Shown one piece after another: positions 52,998 to 60,153 of a DNA stretch of 64,000 nt. Position numbers and translations under genes: made by a program. This stretch comes from Maribacter sp. 1_MG-2023 (GTDB taxonomy: Bacteria > Bacteroidota > Bacteroidia > Flavobacteriales > Flavobacteriaceae), in contig NZ_JAUOPN010000007.1 of assembly GCF_030547005.1 (NCBI RefSeq), positions 124,001 to 188,000 of the forward strand, given 5' to 3'. Within the stretch, counting starts at the first letter, position 1. Each line of letters opens with the position of its first letter. A model generated the notes under the pieces. The model had not been told where the DNA came from. It saw only the letters and a program-made list of their open reading frames with translations, and did not search any database.

Positions 52998-53780
52998 ATG
53001 AAAAATACCTATTGGGCTTTAATATTAGGCGGAAGTAGCGGACTCGGACTCGCTACGGCAAAGAAATTAGCTAGTCACGGTTACCATATTTTAATTATGC
53101 ACCGAGATCGACGTGCAGCCATGGATGAGATTGAAAAAGGATTCGATGAAATTCGTGCCTTTGGAAATGAATTGATAGCAATGAATGTAGATGTATTGAA
53201 TGCTGAAAAACGCGTAGATATCATTTCTAATATTCAGCAACAGTTACCAGAAGGGCATCAAATAAAAGTAATGATACATAGTGTCGCTAAAGGAACGCTT
53301 AAGCCCATGTATTCTGAAAGTAGACCAACCTTGGTCGATACCGATTTTAGAATCACTTTCGATGCCATGGCGTTGAGTTTGTACGATTGGACAAAAGCAC
53401 TGGTTACCGCAAATTTATTTTCAGATGATACGCGTATAGTTTCTTTTACAAGTGAAGGAAATACGAAAGCATTACCAAATTATAGTGCTGTTTCGGTGGC
53501 TAAAGTAGCTTTAGAAGCACTAACCAGAAGTATTGCGTTAGAGTTTGCACCTATTGGTATAAAAGCAAACTGTATACAAGCAGGTATTACTATGACCAAA
53601 TCGTTATCAATGATTCCCGGTTACGAGCGAATTAAAGAAAATGCCTTAAAAAGAAATCCGCAGAACCGTTTAACAACTCCCGAAGACGTCGCAAATGCAG
53701 TGTATTTGTTAACTATGGATGAAGCAAAATGGATTACGGGAACCGTCATAAAAGTTGATGGCGGCGAAAGTTTGATATAA
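52998..53780 (+). CDS. FabL/FabI-like enoyl-ACP reductase (SDR) of the polyketide cluster
   Basis: A 260-residue short-chain dehydrogenase. The cofactor loop is LGGSSGLGLATAKKL, near residue 10. The catalytic pair is Tyr162-x6-Lys169 (NYSAVSVAK), the wider spacing of enoyl-ACP reductases rather than the Tyr-x3-Lys of ketoreductases. The following EALTRSIALEFAPIGIKAN resembles FabL of Bacillus. This suggests reduction of the enoyl group in a small fatty-acyl cycle. The FabI tyrosine that contacts the enoyl group is not obvious here, so a ketoreductase role cannot be excluded. It precedes the FabZ-like gene by 13 nt. Confidence 0.85.
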   Translation: MKNTYWALILGGSSGLGLATAKKLASHGYHILIMHRDRRAAMDEIEKGFDEIRAFGNELIAMNVDVLNAEKRVDIISNIQQQLPEGHQIKVMIHSVAKGTLKPMYSESRPTLVDTDFRITFDAMALSLYDWTKALVTANLFSDDTRIVSFTSEGNTKALPNYSAVSVAKVALEALTRSIALEFAPIGIKANCIQAGITMTKSLSMIPGYERIKENALKRNPQNRLTTPEDVANAVYLLTMDEAKWITGTVIKVDGGESLI

Positions 53781-53793
53781 TATTTATCAGCTG

Positions 53794-54243
53794 ATGAAAG
53801 AATCTTTTAATTGGATATTGAATAGATTGCCTTACACGGAACCATTTCTTTTTGTAAATGAGATTTCGCATGTAGATGATAAAGGTGCTGAGGGTACTTA
53901 TAGGTTTTCATCCGATGCAGATTTTTATAAAGGTCATTTTAAAAACAATCCCGTTACGCCAGGTGTGATTTTGACAGAATGTTGCGCGCAAATTGGCTTG
54001 GTTTGTTTGGGTATTTTTTTATTGGGTGAAAAAACTAAATTGGAAAATATAAGTATAGGAATGAGTAGTTCTGAAATGGAATTTCTATTACCGGTATTTC
54101 CTGGAGAACGTGTCAAGGTGGTTTCAGAATTGGTGTATTTCAGGTTTCAAAAGCTTAAATGTGAAATAAAAATGTATAACGAAGATGATAAATTGGTCTG
54201 TAAAGGGATTCTAGCAGGCATGATAGGTGTAGCGAATGAGTAG
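53794..54243 (+). CDS. FabZ-like 3-hydroxyacyl-ACP dehydratase of the polyketide cluster
   Basis: A 149-residue hot-dog-fold dehydratase that removes water from 3-hydroxyacyl-ACP. FYKGHFKNNPVTPGVILTE carries the catalytic His48 and Glu62, matching the FabZ/FabA active site GHFPxxPxxPG. The preceding PFLFVNEISHVD is the usual family start. The gene overlaps the KS gene by 8 nt, so the pair is translationally coupled. Whether it also isomerises, as FabA does, cannot be read. Confidence 0.9.
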   Translation: MKESFNWILNRLPYTEPFLFVNEISHVDDKGAEGTYRFSSDADFYKGHFKNNPVTPGVILTECCAQIGLVCLGIFLLGEKTKLENISIGMSSSEMEFLLPVFPGERVKVVSELVYFRFQKLKCEIKMYNEDDKLVCKGILAGMIGVANE

Positions 54244-55528
54244 ACGTGTAGTTATTACGGGCTTAGGAGTATGTGCACCAAATGGTGTAGCTCTTACTGA
54301 TTTTACAAATGCATTGTTAGAAGGTAAAAGCGGACTTCGGCATCAGCCAAATCTAGAAAAGCTAGGTTTTGGGTGTCAGGTTGCTGGTGAGCCATTGGTG
54401 AAAGACAACCTCATTGACAATTATTTTACCCCATTAGAGCGCAGAGGATTAAATGCAACGGGAATTGTATACGGAGTAATTGCAGGAATAGATGCTTGGA
54501 AAGATGCAGGATTAGAAAAGAATACGACCAACGAACCAAGTTGGGATTGCGGAATCATTTTTGGCACCGGTATTTTAGGGGTAGATAAGTTTAGGGAAGC
54601 CATTCATTTAATAGATGAAGGAAATGTACGTAGACTTGGTAGTACTTCGGTGATTCAGACTATGGCAAGCGGTATAAGTGCCTATTTAGGCGGATTATTA
54701 GGTTGCGGAAATCAAGTCACTACTAATTCCGCAGCTTGTACAACGGGTACTGAAGGTATACTAATGGCTTATGAGCGTATTAGTCAGGGAAAAGCAGAAA
54801 TTATGTTGACCGGTAGTTGTAGTGATAGTGGACCGTATGTATGGGGAGGCTTTGATGCCATGCGAATTTTACCTCGCGGATATAACGACAATCCAACCAA
54901 GGCAAGTAGACCTATGAGTGCCACTGCAGCAGGATTCATTCCTGGTAGTGGAGCAGGAGCATTGGTGTTAGAGTCCTTGGAAAGTGCCCAAAAACGAGGT
55001 GCACATATTTATGCAGAAGTGTTGGGAGGTGAAATTAATAGCGGCGGACAATTAGGAGAAGGATCCATGACCGCGCCAAATAGTATTGCGGTGCAACGTT
55101 GCATACGAAATGCGGTGACTAATGCGGGTATTGATGCTTCAGATATTGATGTAATTAATGGGCATTTAACTGCAACTACGAAAGACGGGCTAGAAATAGA
55201 AAACTGGAGTAAAGCACTTGGGAGAAAGCATGACGATTTTCCGTATATCAATTCATTCAAGGGTTCGGTGGGTCATTGTTTGGCAGCAGCTGGTAGTATT
55301 GAAAGTGTCGCCACGGTATTACAGTTTGAAGAGCAGGTAGTGTTTAAGAATGTGAATTGTGATGATATACACCCAGAGATCTTAAAGCTGATATCTGATA
55401 CCTGTATTCCGAGGGAAACAAAAAATCATGCTCCGAAAGTTATCGCAAAAGCAAGTTTTGGATTCGGAGATGTAAATGCTTGTGTTATATTTAAAGCGTT
55501 TTCAAAAGAAGAATCAAATTCAAAATAA
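54236..55528 (+). CDS. KAS II-like beta-ketoacyl-ACP synthase of the polyketide cluster
   Basis: A 430-residue condensing enzyme. The catalytic residues are complete: Cys168 in SAACTTG, His310 in NGHLTATTKDG and His347 in GSVGHCLAAAG, with Lys342 between the last two. The Cys environment (SAACTTG) differs from the usual DTACSS/DTACAT, which points to a specialised member. It probably elongates malonyl units on the neighbouring ACP. The C-terminal tail of about 30 residues is ordinary. No separate chain-length factor gene is present, so this is not a type II aromatic PKS pair. Confidence 0.92.
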   Translation: MSRRVVITGLGVCAPNGVALTDFTNALLEGKSGLRHQPNLEKLGFGCQVAGEPLVKDNLIDNYFTPLERRGLNATGIVYGVIAGIDAWKDAGLEKNTTNEPSWDCGIIFGTGILGVDKFREAIHLIDEGNVRRLGSTSVIQTMASGISAYLGGLLGCGNQVTTNSAACTTGTEGILMAYERISQGKAEIMLTGSCSDSGPYVWGGFDAMRILPRGYNDNPTKASRPMSATAAGFIPGSGAGALVLESLESAQKRGAHIYAEVLGGEINSGGQLGEGSMTAPNSIAVQRCIRNAVTNAGIDASDIDVINGHLTATTKDGLEIENWSKALGRKHDDFPYINSFKGSVGHCLAAAGSIESVATVLQFEEQVVFKNVNCDDIHPEILKLISDTCIPRETKNHAPKVIAKASFGFGDVNACVIFKAFSKEESNSK

Positions 55529-55558
55529 TACCAAAAGGTATTTTAATTAAACTTAAAT

Positions 55559-55813
55559 ATGCTTAAAGAAGAAAAATACCAGAAATTAAAAGATATTATT
55601 AAAATTTATCTTCCCGAAGACGTAGCGGTTACTGACATTGAGCAAGATAGTCACTTCATGAATAATCTAAATATCAATTCTGCAAATCTTGTAGATATTG
55701 TATTAGATGTAGAAGATGCTTTCGACATTCGCTTAGAAAATGATGATATGGATCAAATGCAAACTGTCAATGATGCCATGGCGATTATCGACGCCAAGCT
55801 AGCAGAAAAGTAA
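55559..55813 (+). CDS. Acyl carrier protein of the polyketide cluster
   Basis: An 84-residue four-helix carrier protein. The phosphopantetheine Ser41 is in NINSANLVDIVLDVEDAF, where DSLDxVEL would be usual, so the motif is divergent (NSA in place of DSL) but the serine and the following LVDIVLDVE helix are kept. The acidic character is normal. It is the last gene of the run and would carry acyl chains for the KS, FabZ-like and FabL-like enzymes. It would need an Sfp/AcpS-type transferase from elsewhere. Confidence 0.9.
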   Translation: MLKEEKYQKLKDIIKIYLPEDVAVTDIEQDSHFMNNLNINSANLVDIVLDVEDAFDIRLENDDMDQMQTVNDAMAIIDAKLAEK

Positions 55814-55838
55814 CATCTCAAAATAGCTTTTAAAAGAA

Positions 55839-56777
55839 CTATTCTTTATCCTTAATTAACATTGACGCTAAAATTCCCGATACTAAGGCAACTGAAATAA
55901 CTGTTAAAGACACCCATTCTGGTAAATGTATGTAATGGGAGAATAACATCTTTAGTCCCACAAAGGCAAGAATAACGACCAAGCTGTAATTGATATACTT
56001 AAATTTTTCTAGCATTCTAGAAATTAGAAAATACATAGAACGCAAACCTAAAATAGCTAAGATATTCGAAGTAAATACGATAAATGGATCAGCCGTAATT
56101 GCTAGAATCGCAGGTATACTATCTAAAGCGAAAAGAATATCGGTAAGTTCAATTACAATAAGGGCAACAAATAGGGGAGTAGCAGCATTAATACCCATCC
56201 GTTTTACGAAAAAATTATGACCGTGCAGTGTCGATGTAACGGGGTATATTTTTTTAATCTGTTTAAAAACAAAAGAATTTTGAGGATCAAAATCATCGTC
56301 ATCACCTTTCAGCATATTAAATGCAGTATATAAAAGGAATACACCGAAAACATAAATAATCCATTCAAACTTGGTAATTAGCGCAACTCCAAAAAATATC
56401 ATTAATGCTCTAAATACAATCGCACCAAGAATTCCCCAAAATAATACACGATGTTGATATAATGGCGGAATTTTAAATGATGAGAATATAACTGCAATTA
56501 CAAAAACGTTGTCAACACTTAGCGAAAGTTCAATAAGGTAACCGGTAATATACTTTAAAACCGCATCGTTAGGTGTTAGTCCTGTTGGGTTGGCAATAAT
56601 TTCTGAACTGAACAACCAATATATAACACCACTAAAGGCAAATGCAACCGTTACAAAAATAGCAGTCCAGATTCCTGCTTCTTTAGATTTAATAACATGT
56701 TCATCTTTATGAAAAACACCTAAATCTAAGGCAAGGAATATTAGAACGAAGGAAATAAAGACAATCCAGACTATCAT
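55839..56777 (-). CDS. TerC-family membrane protein
   Basis: About 312 residues from the ATG at 56777. A longer frame would start at TTG 56798, but that codon lies inside a perfect -7 element (56796-56803), so it cannot be translated from this promoter. Seven to nine membrane helices, with MIVWIVFISFVLIFLALDLG at the N-terminus and FAGLKMLF-type helices later, match TerC proteins. Asp residues in the helices (ALDLG, ELTDILFALDSIPA) are the supposed metal-coordinating ones. The family is linked to Mn2+ export and to metallating exported proteins. It converges on the ACP gene. Confidence 0.9.
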   Translation of the reverse strand: MIVWIVFISFVLIFLALDLGVFHKDEHVIKSKEAGIWTAIFVTVAFAFSGVIYWLFSSEIIANPTGLTPNDAVLKYITGYLIELSLSVDNVFVIAVIFSSFKIPPLYQHRVLFWGILGAIVFRALMIFFGVALITKFEWIIYVFGVFLLYTAFNMLKGDDDDFDPQNSFVFKQIKKIYPVTSTLHGHNFFVKRMGINAATPLFVALIVIELTDILFALDSIPAILAITADPFIVFTSNILAILGLRSMYFLISRMLEKFKYINYSLVVILAFVGLKMLFSHYIHLPEWVSLTVISVALVSGILASMLIKDKE

Positions 56778-56795
56778 ATATAAAATTTCAAGATG

Positions 56796-56803
56796 CAAAG
56801 GTA
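56796..56803 (-). promoter_or_regulatory. -7 element of terC
   Basis: CAAAGGTA reads TACCTTTG leftwards, an exact TAnnTTTG match. It fixes the start of translation at 56777 rather than the upstream TTG. Confidence 0.6.
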
Positions 56804-57202
56804 TTAAAAATTGACTTTAACTATTTCAATTCTTTATAATGTTGGTGAATTAGCAATCGATTTACAAGTTCATCCTATTATATTACAAATTTGAATTATT
56901 ATCACTTCATAGATCGATGTTTTAATTCAAAATTGTAACCTAAAAAAATTGAATCTAAAATTAGCGCGTATCCCTGTTAAAAAACAGAGGTTAGCAACTT
57001 TATTCAAATTAATAACATTGAAGTGTAATTGAATATTTTTATTTTTAAGTTATTGAAAATCAAATGTTTAAAATGGGTAATTCAGGATTATTGTATAAAT
57101 TGGATTAACTAACTTCTTTATTCGATTAACTACTATTTTATTTCATATTCAAAGGAATATCGGATTTTTTATCTTAATTTTAAAGTAGAACAAGCTTTTA
57201 AA
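56804..57202. other. AT-rich intergenic region, no gene seen
   Basis: About 400 nt without an open frame longer than about 15 codons and without a visible tRNA or known RNA. It holds a weak hairpin (CTGTTAAAAAACAG) and a promoter-like block before the gene at 57203: TTTATCTTAA (57168-57177) and TAATTTTAAAGTAGAACA (57175-57192), both with close matches upstream of neighbouring small genes. A small RNA is possible but not supported. Confidence 0.4.
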
Positions 57203-57544
57203 ATGAAAAAACTAACCATTTTTTGTGGTTTTTTGCTATGCGGTATTTTAAGCATGCAAACTGCCCAGGCACAAGACTCTTTACACTCAAATGCTAGAGT
57301 AAAACAACGTATGTTATTAAATCAATTTGAGTCTGATTATGTACTGACCGCTTCTGAGCGTGTGGCATTAAAACAGAGTCGTATTGCATATCAATTGCGA
57401 ATGAAAGAAATATTAGATACTATTAATATATCTGATTCAAGAAGAAAACGCTTACTACAAGAGTTGAAGAAAAACCCATTTTCTGAACGGGTTCAAACCG
57501 TGATCGCCAATCACACGGTTTCTGATGATACTATAAAACAATAA
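57203..57544 (+). CDS. Small secreted protein, paralog of 58523 gene
   Basis: A 113-residue protein with a clear signal peptide ending MQTAQAQDS. The mature part has a conserved block LDTINISDSRRKRLLQELKKNPF near residue 75 that matches LDTLDISDRKRQRLIKALYKES in the gene at 58523. Both blocks are basic and helical, and the spacing to the C-terminus is similar. No named family is known to me. Function unknown; the basic helix may bind envelope or nucleic-acid partners. Its stop is next to a terminator shared with the HPF gene. Confidence 0.75.
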   Translation: MKKLTIFCGFLLCGILSMQTAQAQDSLHSNARVKQRMLLNQFESDYVLTASERVALKQSRIAYQLRMKEILDTINISDSRRKRLLQELKKNPFSERVQTVIANHTVSDDTIKQ

Positions 57545-57545
57545 A

Positions 57546-57575
57546 AAAAATGCAGTCTAATAAGACTGCATTTTT
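57546..57575. terminator. Bidirectional terminator overlapping the hpf stop
   Basis: AAAAATGCAGTCT (57546-57558) pairs with AGACTGCATTTTT (57563-57575) across a 4-nt loop. The leftward HPF stop codon is at 57557-57559, inside the hairpin, so the last codons of hpf form half of the stem. The element ends both the secreted-protein gene and hpf. Confidence 0.88.
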
Positions 57576-57859
57576 GCTTTTCTTTTTTCCAATTGTCGTT
57601 GTAAATCTTCTATAGATGAAGCAATTGCAGCTTCAAAACTAGCAGAAGACGACTGTGCGAACAGGCGAGGACCTGGTGCACTCAAGCGTATATTACATAC
57701 CATACCTGAATCGGGGGAAGAGGTATTCTCCTTTTTAAAGAAAACATCAGATCTTACGATAAAATCGAATTTATCCAATAATTTCTCTAATTTCTCAGCA
57801 GCCATTATTTCTAATCGGTTGCTTGCTTTTACATCGTCGTATTCAAAATTGATATTCAT
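57557..57859 (-). CDS. hpf: Short ribosome hibernation-promoting factor (HPF/RaiA family)
   Basis: A 100-residue protein that binds the 30S subunit and holds ribosomes inactive in stationary phase. It starts MNINFEYDDVKASNRLEIMA, the family's beta start, then KFDFIVRSDVFFKKE and NIRLSAPGPRLFAQ. It is the short form with no C-terminal dimerisation domain, so it would act as an HPF or YfiA analogue. It ends RKAKMQSY within the terminator described at 57546. Confidence 0.92.
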   Translation of the reverse strand: MNINFEYDDVKASNRLEIMAAEKLEKLLDKFDFIVRSDVFFKKENTSSPDSGMVCNIRLSAPGPRLFAQSSSASFEAAIASSIEDLQRQLEKRKAKMQSY

Positions 57860-58037
57860 AAGCTAAAAGTTTAGTTTAAGGTACTCATTTCAATGATGCA
57901 TTGCAATTAAAAAAATCTTAATAATTTCATTAATTAAGTTAAGAATTCCTAATCCTTTTGTTTCTATAAAGTTAGCAAAACCGGTACCAATTTAAAATTA
58001 AGTTAAACTTACACAAACATAATTTAAATATGCAGTC

Positions 58038-58057
58038 TTTATCTTAAATTGAAGTAG
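58038..58057 (+). promoter_or_regulatory. Promoter-like block shared with the 57203 gene
   Basis: TTTATCTTAA (58038-58047) followed by GTAG (58054-58057) repeats the block before the gene at 57203 (57168-57188). It lies 33 nt before the start at 58091. The two genes, and the one at 58523, may share a common control. Confidence 0.35.
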
Positions 58058-58090
58058 TTTTCCCACAATTATGTTTTTAAATCTACGGCT

Positions 58091-58405
58091 ATGGAGAATG
58101 TACAGAATAAATCTATGTGTTTAGGTAAATTAGAGCGTTGTTACAATACCATACAGCAATTTAAGGTAAGAGTAGATTCTTATTTATATGAACCAAAAAC
58201 TGTGGCCCTTTTTGAGGCGAAAACATATTTAAAGAATAAGATTTCAAAGCTTTCTGATGCTAATGAAAAGTTATTGAAATATATGAAGTCTTCTAAAGAA
58301 TTAGTACCAGAGCAATATAAGCTGGTCAATCATCATATTAAGGAAACTTTTGAGCTCGAATTTGATTTTTTAGAGTATACCATGAGATTTAGACAACCCG
58401 TTTAA
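58091..58405 (+). CDS. Small helical cytoplasmic protein, paralog of the truncated gene at 63883
   Basis: A 104-residue protein with no signal peptide. It is mostly helical: a first helix around KLERCYNTIQQFKVRVDSYLYEP, then LFEAKTYLKNKISKLSDANEKLLKYMK. SYLYEPKT matches SYLYEPQT in the truncated gene at the end of the window (63883). No named family is known. A role in stress or ribosome binding is possible, given the HPF gene nearby, but there is no direct evidence. Confidence 0.72.
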   Translation: MENVQNKSMCLGKLERCYNTIQQFKVRVDSYLYEPKTVALFEAKTYLKNKISKLSDANEKLLKYMKSSKELVPEQYKLVNHHIKETFELEFDFLEYTMRFRQPV

Positions 58406-58490
58406 CTACCTATATTTTAGTTTATTGGTCATATTTAATTTAATTTCCTGTTAAGTTTTCTGTTTTAAAGCGATTTAAAGAAAATGTCAC

Positions 58491-58508
58491 TAATTTAGAC
58501 GTAGAACA
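58491..58508 (+). promoter_or_regulatory. Promoter-like block of the 58523 gene
   Basis: TAATTTAGACGTAGAACA matches TAATTTTAAAGTAGAACA (57175-57192) at 15 of 18 positions and lies 15 nt before the start codon. Part of the shared set. Confidence 0.35.
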
Positions 58509-58522
58509 CTAATGTTATTGAT

Positions 58523-58849
58523 ATGAAAATTTTTATGCGGCTAGCTATATGCTGCACATTTTTCTGTATAGGTATTTCGTACTCACAAGCGAACGATTCT
58601 ACAAAAGTAAACTCGAAAGAAGAAGACGAAGGTCCGGTTATGTTTCAATTTGAACCTAATTATGAAACAGCTGTAATGCTTCATAGAGCTGCACTACAAG
58701 AAAAAATTAGAGGATTGGATACCTTAGATATTTCTGACCGTAAACGTCAACGATTAATCAAGGCATTATATAAAGAATCTCGAAACTTTAATTTTAAAAA
58801 GTCAGTTTTAGTAAATACTGAATTTGAAGAAGAAGAGTTTGAAGATTAA
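58523..58849 (+). CDS. Small secreted protein, paralog of the 57203 gene
   Basis: A 108-residue protein with a signal peptide ending IGISYSQAND. The mature part has an acidic stretch, then LDTLDISDRKRQRLIKALYKES, matching the basic block of the 57203 gene. It ends with an acidic tail (EFEEEEFED). Function unknown. It shares the promoter-like block with 57203, so the two are probably expressed together. It precedes the DUF4251 gene by 50 nt. Confidence 0.75.
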   Translation: MKIFMRLAICCTFFCIGISYSQANDSTKVNSKEEDEGPVMFQFEPNYETAVMLHRAALQEKIRGLDTLDISDRKRQRLIKALYKESRNFNFKKSVLVNTEFEEEEFED

Positions 58850-58899
58850 AACTTTGGTTTCTTGAAAATATTCTTTATTTTAAAAACTAAAACAATTAT

Positions 58900-59442
58900 A
58901 TGAGAACTTCGCTAATTTTAATCGCTACTTTCATAGTTTTATTGGGTTGTAAATCCTCTAAAACAGCAATTGATGACACACATCCTATTCATAGTTTGGT
59001 GGCGTCTAAGAATATAGAATTCATTGCAAAGTCCGCTAGTCCGACAGTAACAAGAGGTGTAAATGCTGCTGCTAATAGGGGACTCCTACCTCCTGGAAGC
59101 AACGTTTCGCGAATAGACTTAAATGGTACAAGTAATTATTTGAAGATATTTGGCGATAGTGTTTCTGCTAATTTACCTTTTTATGGGGAACGCCAATTTG
59201 GAGGTGGTTATGGATCAGCTACTGGAGTTGAGTTTAATGGTGTTGCTGATAACTACAAACAAGACTTTAATAATGATAAGCAAAAGTATAGTATTAGCTT
59301 TCAAGTGTCTGATAAGTCGGATAGCTACTCCATTCTTATGGAAATTTTCCCAAACAATTCTAGTAGCGTTTCGGTAAATATGAGCAATAGAAGTAGAATA
59401 CAATACAATGGTACAATTAAAGCAATAGAAGAAGATAAATAG
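58900..59442 (+). CDS. DUF4251 lipoprotein
   Basis: A 180-residue lipoprotein with a lipobox ending VLLGC at about residue 17. The beta-rich body resembles DUF4251: a middle DSVSANLPFYGERQFGGGYG, then VEFNGVADNYKQDF, and a C-terminal SRIQYNGTI segment. DUF4251 proteins are found in Bacteroidota, probably attached to the outer membrane, with unknown function. It follows the small secreted gene by 50 nt and may be co-transcribed with it. Confidence 0.85.
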   Translation: MRTSLILIATFIVLLGCKSSKTAIDDTHPIHSLVASKNIEFIAKSASPTVTRGVNAAANRGLLPPGSNVSRIDLNGTSNYLKIFGDSVSANLPFYGERQFGGGYGSATGVEFNGVADNYKQDFNNDKQKYSISFQVSDKSDSYSILMEIFPNNSSSVSVNMSNRSRIQYNGTIKAIEEDK

Positions 59443-59588
59443 AAAATTCGTTCTATTATATCCAATTTTTTAGATGTTATTTTTCTTTCAACGAGCTGTT
59501 TAACTGTGTTTTTTAACTAATAATGTTAAGAAGAGCCCAAAAACGGAAGGTTTTGTCATAATCTTCGTTATTCCCTATTAAGAATAAT

Positions 59589-59596
59589 ACCTTTGC
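59589..59596 (+). promoter_or_regulatory. -7 element (TACCTTTG) of the SlyD-like gene
   Basis: An exact TAnnTTTG match about 35 nt before the start codon, which leaves a normal leader. The -33 region has only a weak TTCG at the right distance. Confidence 0.5.
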
Positions 59597-59630
59597 ACCT
59601 CAATTAAGTTAAATAGTAGAATTTAATAGT

Positions 59631-60059
59631 ATGAGTAAAGTAAAAGCAGATAGTCAGGTAAAAGTACATTACACAGGTAAACTAAGTAACGGTCAAACAT
59701 TTGATAGTTCAGAAGGTAGAGAGCCATTAGATGTAAAATTAGGGCAAGGTAGCTTAATACCAGGTTTTGAAAAAGGATTGCTTGATATGGAGGTTAATGA
59801 TAAGAAAACTATCGTAATCGCTAAAGAAGATGCATACGGTGAAAAGCAAAAAGAGCTTTTTCAAACTGTTCAAAAATCAGATTTACCACAAGATATGGAG
59901 CCAAAAGTAGATATGGCACTTATGGCAACAAATGCAGATGGTAGCGAAAGACAATTACGTGTTGCAGAAGTAAACGAAAATGATATCGTTGTAGATGCAA
60001 ATCACCCATTAGCTGGTGAAGATTTAACCTTCGAATTAGAATTGGTTGAAGTACAATAA
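59631..60059 (+). CDS. SlyD-like FKBP-type peptidyl-prolyl isomerase
   Basis: A 142-residue cytoplasmic isomerase that speeds proline isomerisation and can act as a chaperone. It starts VKVHYTGKLSNGQTFDSSEGREPLDVKLGQGSLIPGFEKGLLDM, the FKBP part, then an inserted flap (QKELFQTVQKSDLPQDME) as in SlyD, before the return to FKBP strands (ITFELELVEVQ-like). No signal peptide and no His-rich tail. It ends at a terminator. Confidence 0.92.
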   Translation: MSKVKADSQVKVHYTGKLSNGQTFDSSEGREPLDVKLGQGSLIPGFEKGLLDMEVNDKKTIVIAKEDAYGEKQKELFQTVQKSDLPQDMEPKVDMALMATNADGSERQLRVAEVNENDIVVDANHPLAGEDLTFELELVEVQ

Positions 60060-60079
60060 TACGTATCGTATATTATAAG

Positions 60080-60108
60080 AAAAACCGCCTAATAGGCGGT
60101 TTTTTTTG
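60080..60108 (+). terminator. Terminator after the SlyD-like gene
   Basis: AAAACCGCCT (60081-60090) pairs with AGGCGGTTTT (60094-60103), followed by a T-run. Confidence 0.9.
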
Positions 60109-60142
60109 TTTCTAAGCATATCGGTTTCATAGTCCTAAATAG

Positions 60143-60150
60143 TATATTTG
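60143..60150 (+). promoter_or_regulatory. -7 element (TATATTTG) of the thioredoxin/BNR pair
   Basis: An exact TAnnTTTG match ending only 3 nt before the ATG at 60154, so transcription should begin near or within the start codon. If the element is used, the mRNA is nearly leaderless. Confidence 0.4.
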
Positions 60151-60153
60151 AAT

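Noticed and set aside
50072-55813. Flexirubin/aryl polyene or dialkylresorcinol cluster
   Set aside because: No DarA/DarB pair, ammonia lyase, paired KS/chain-length factor, glycosyltransferase or MMPL exporter is present. The type III PKS points to a different product class.
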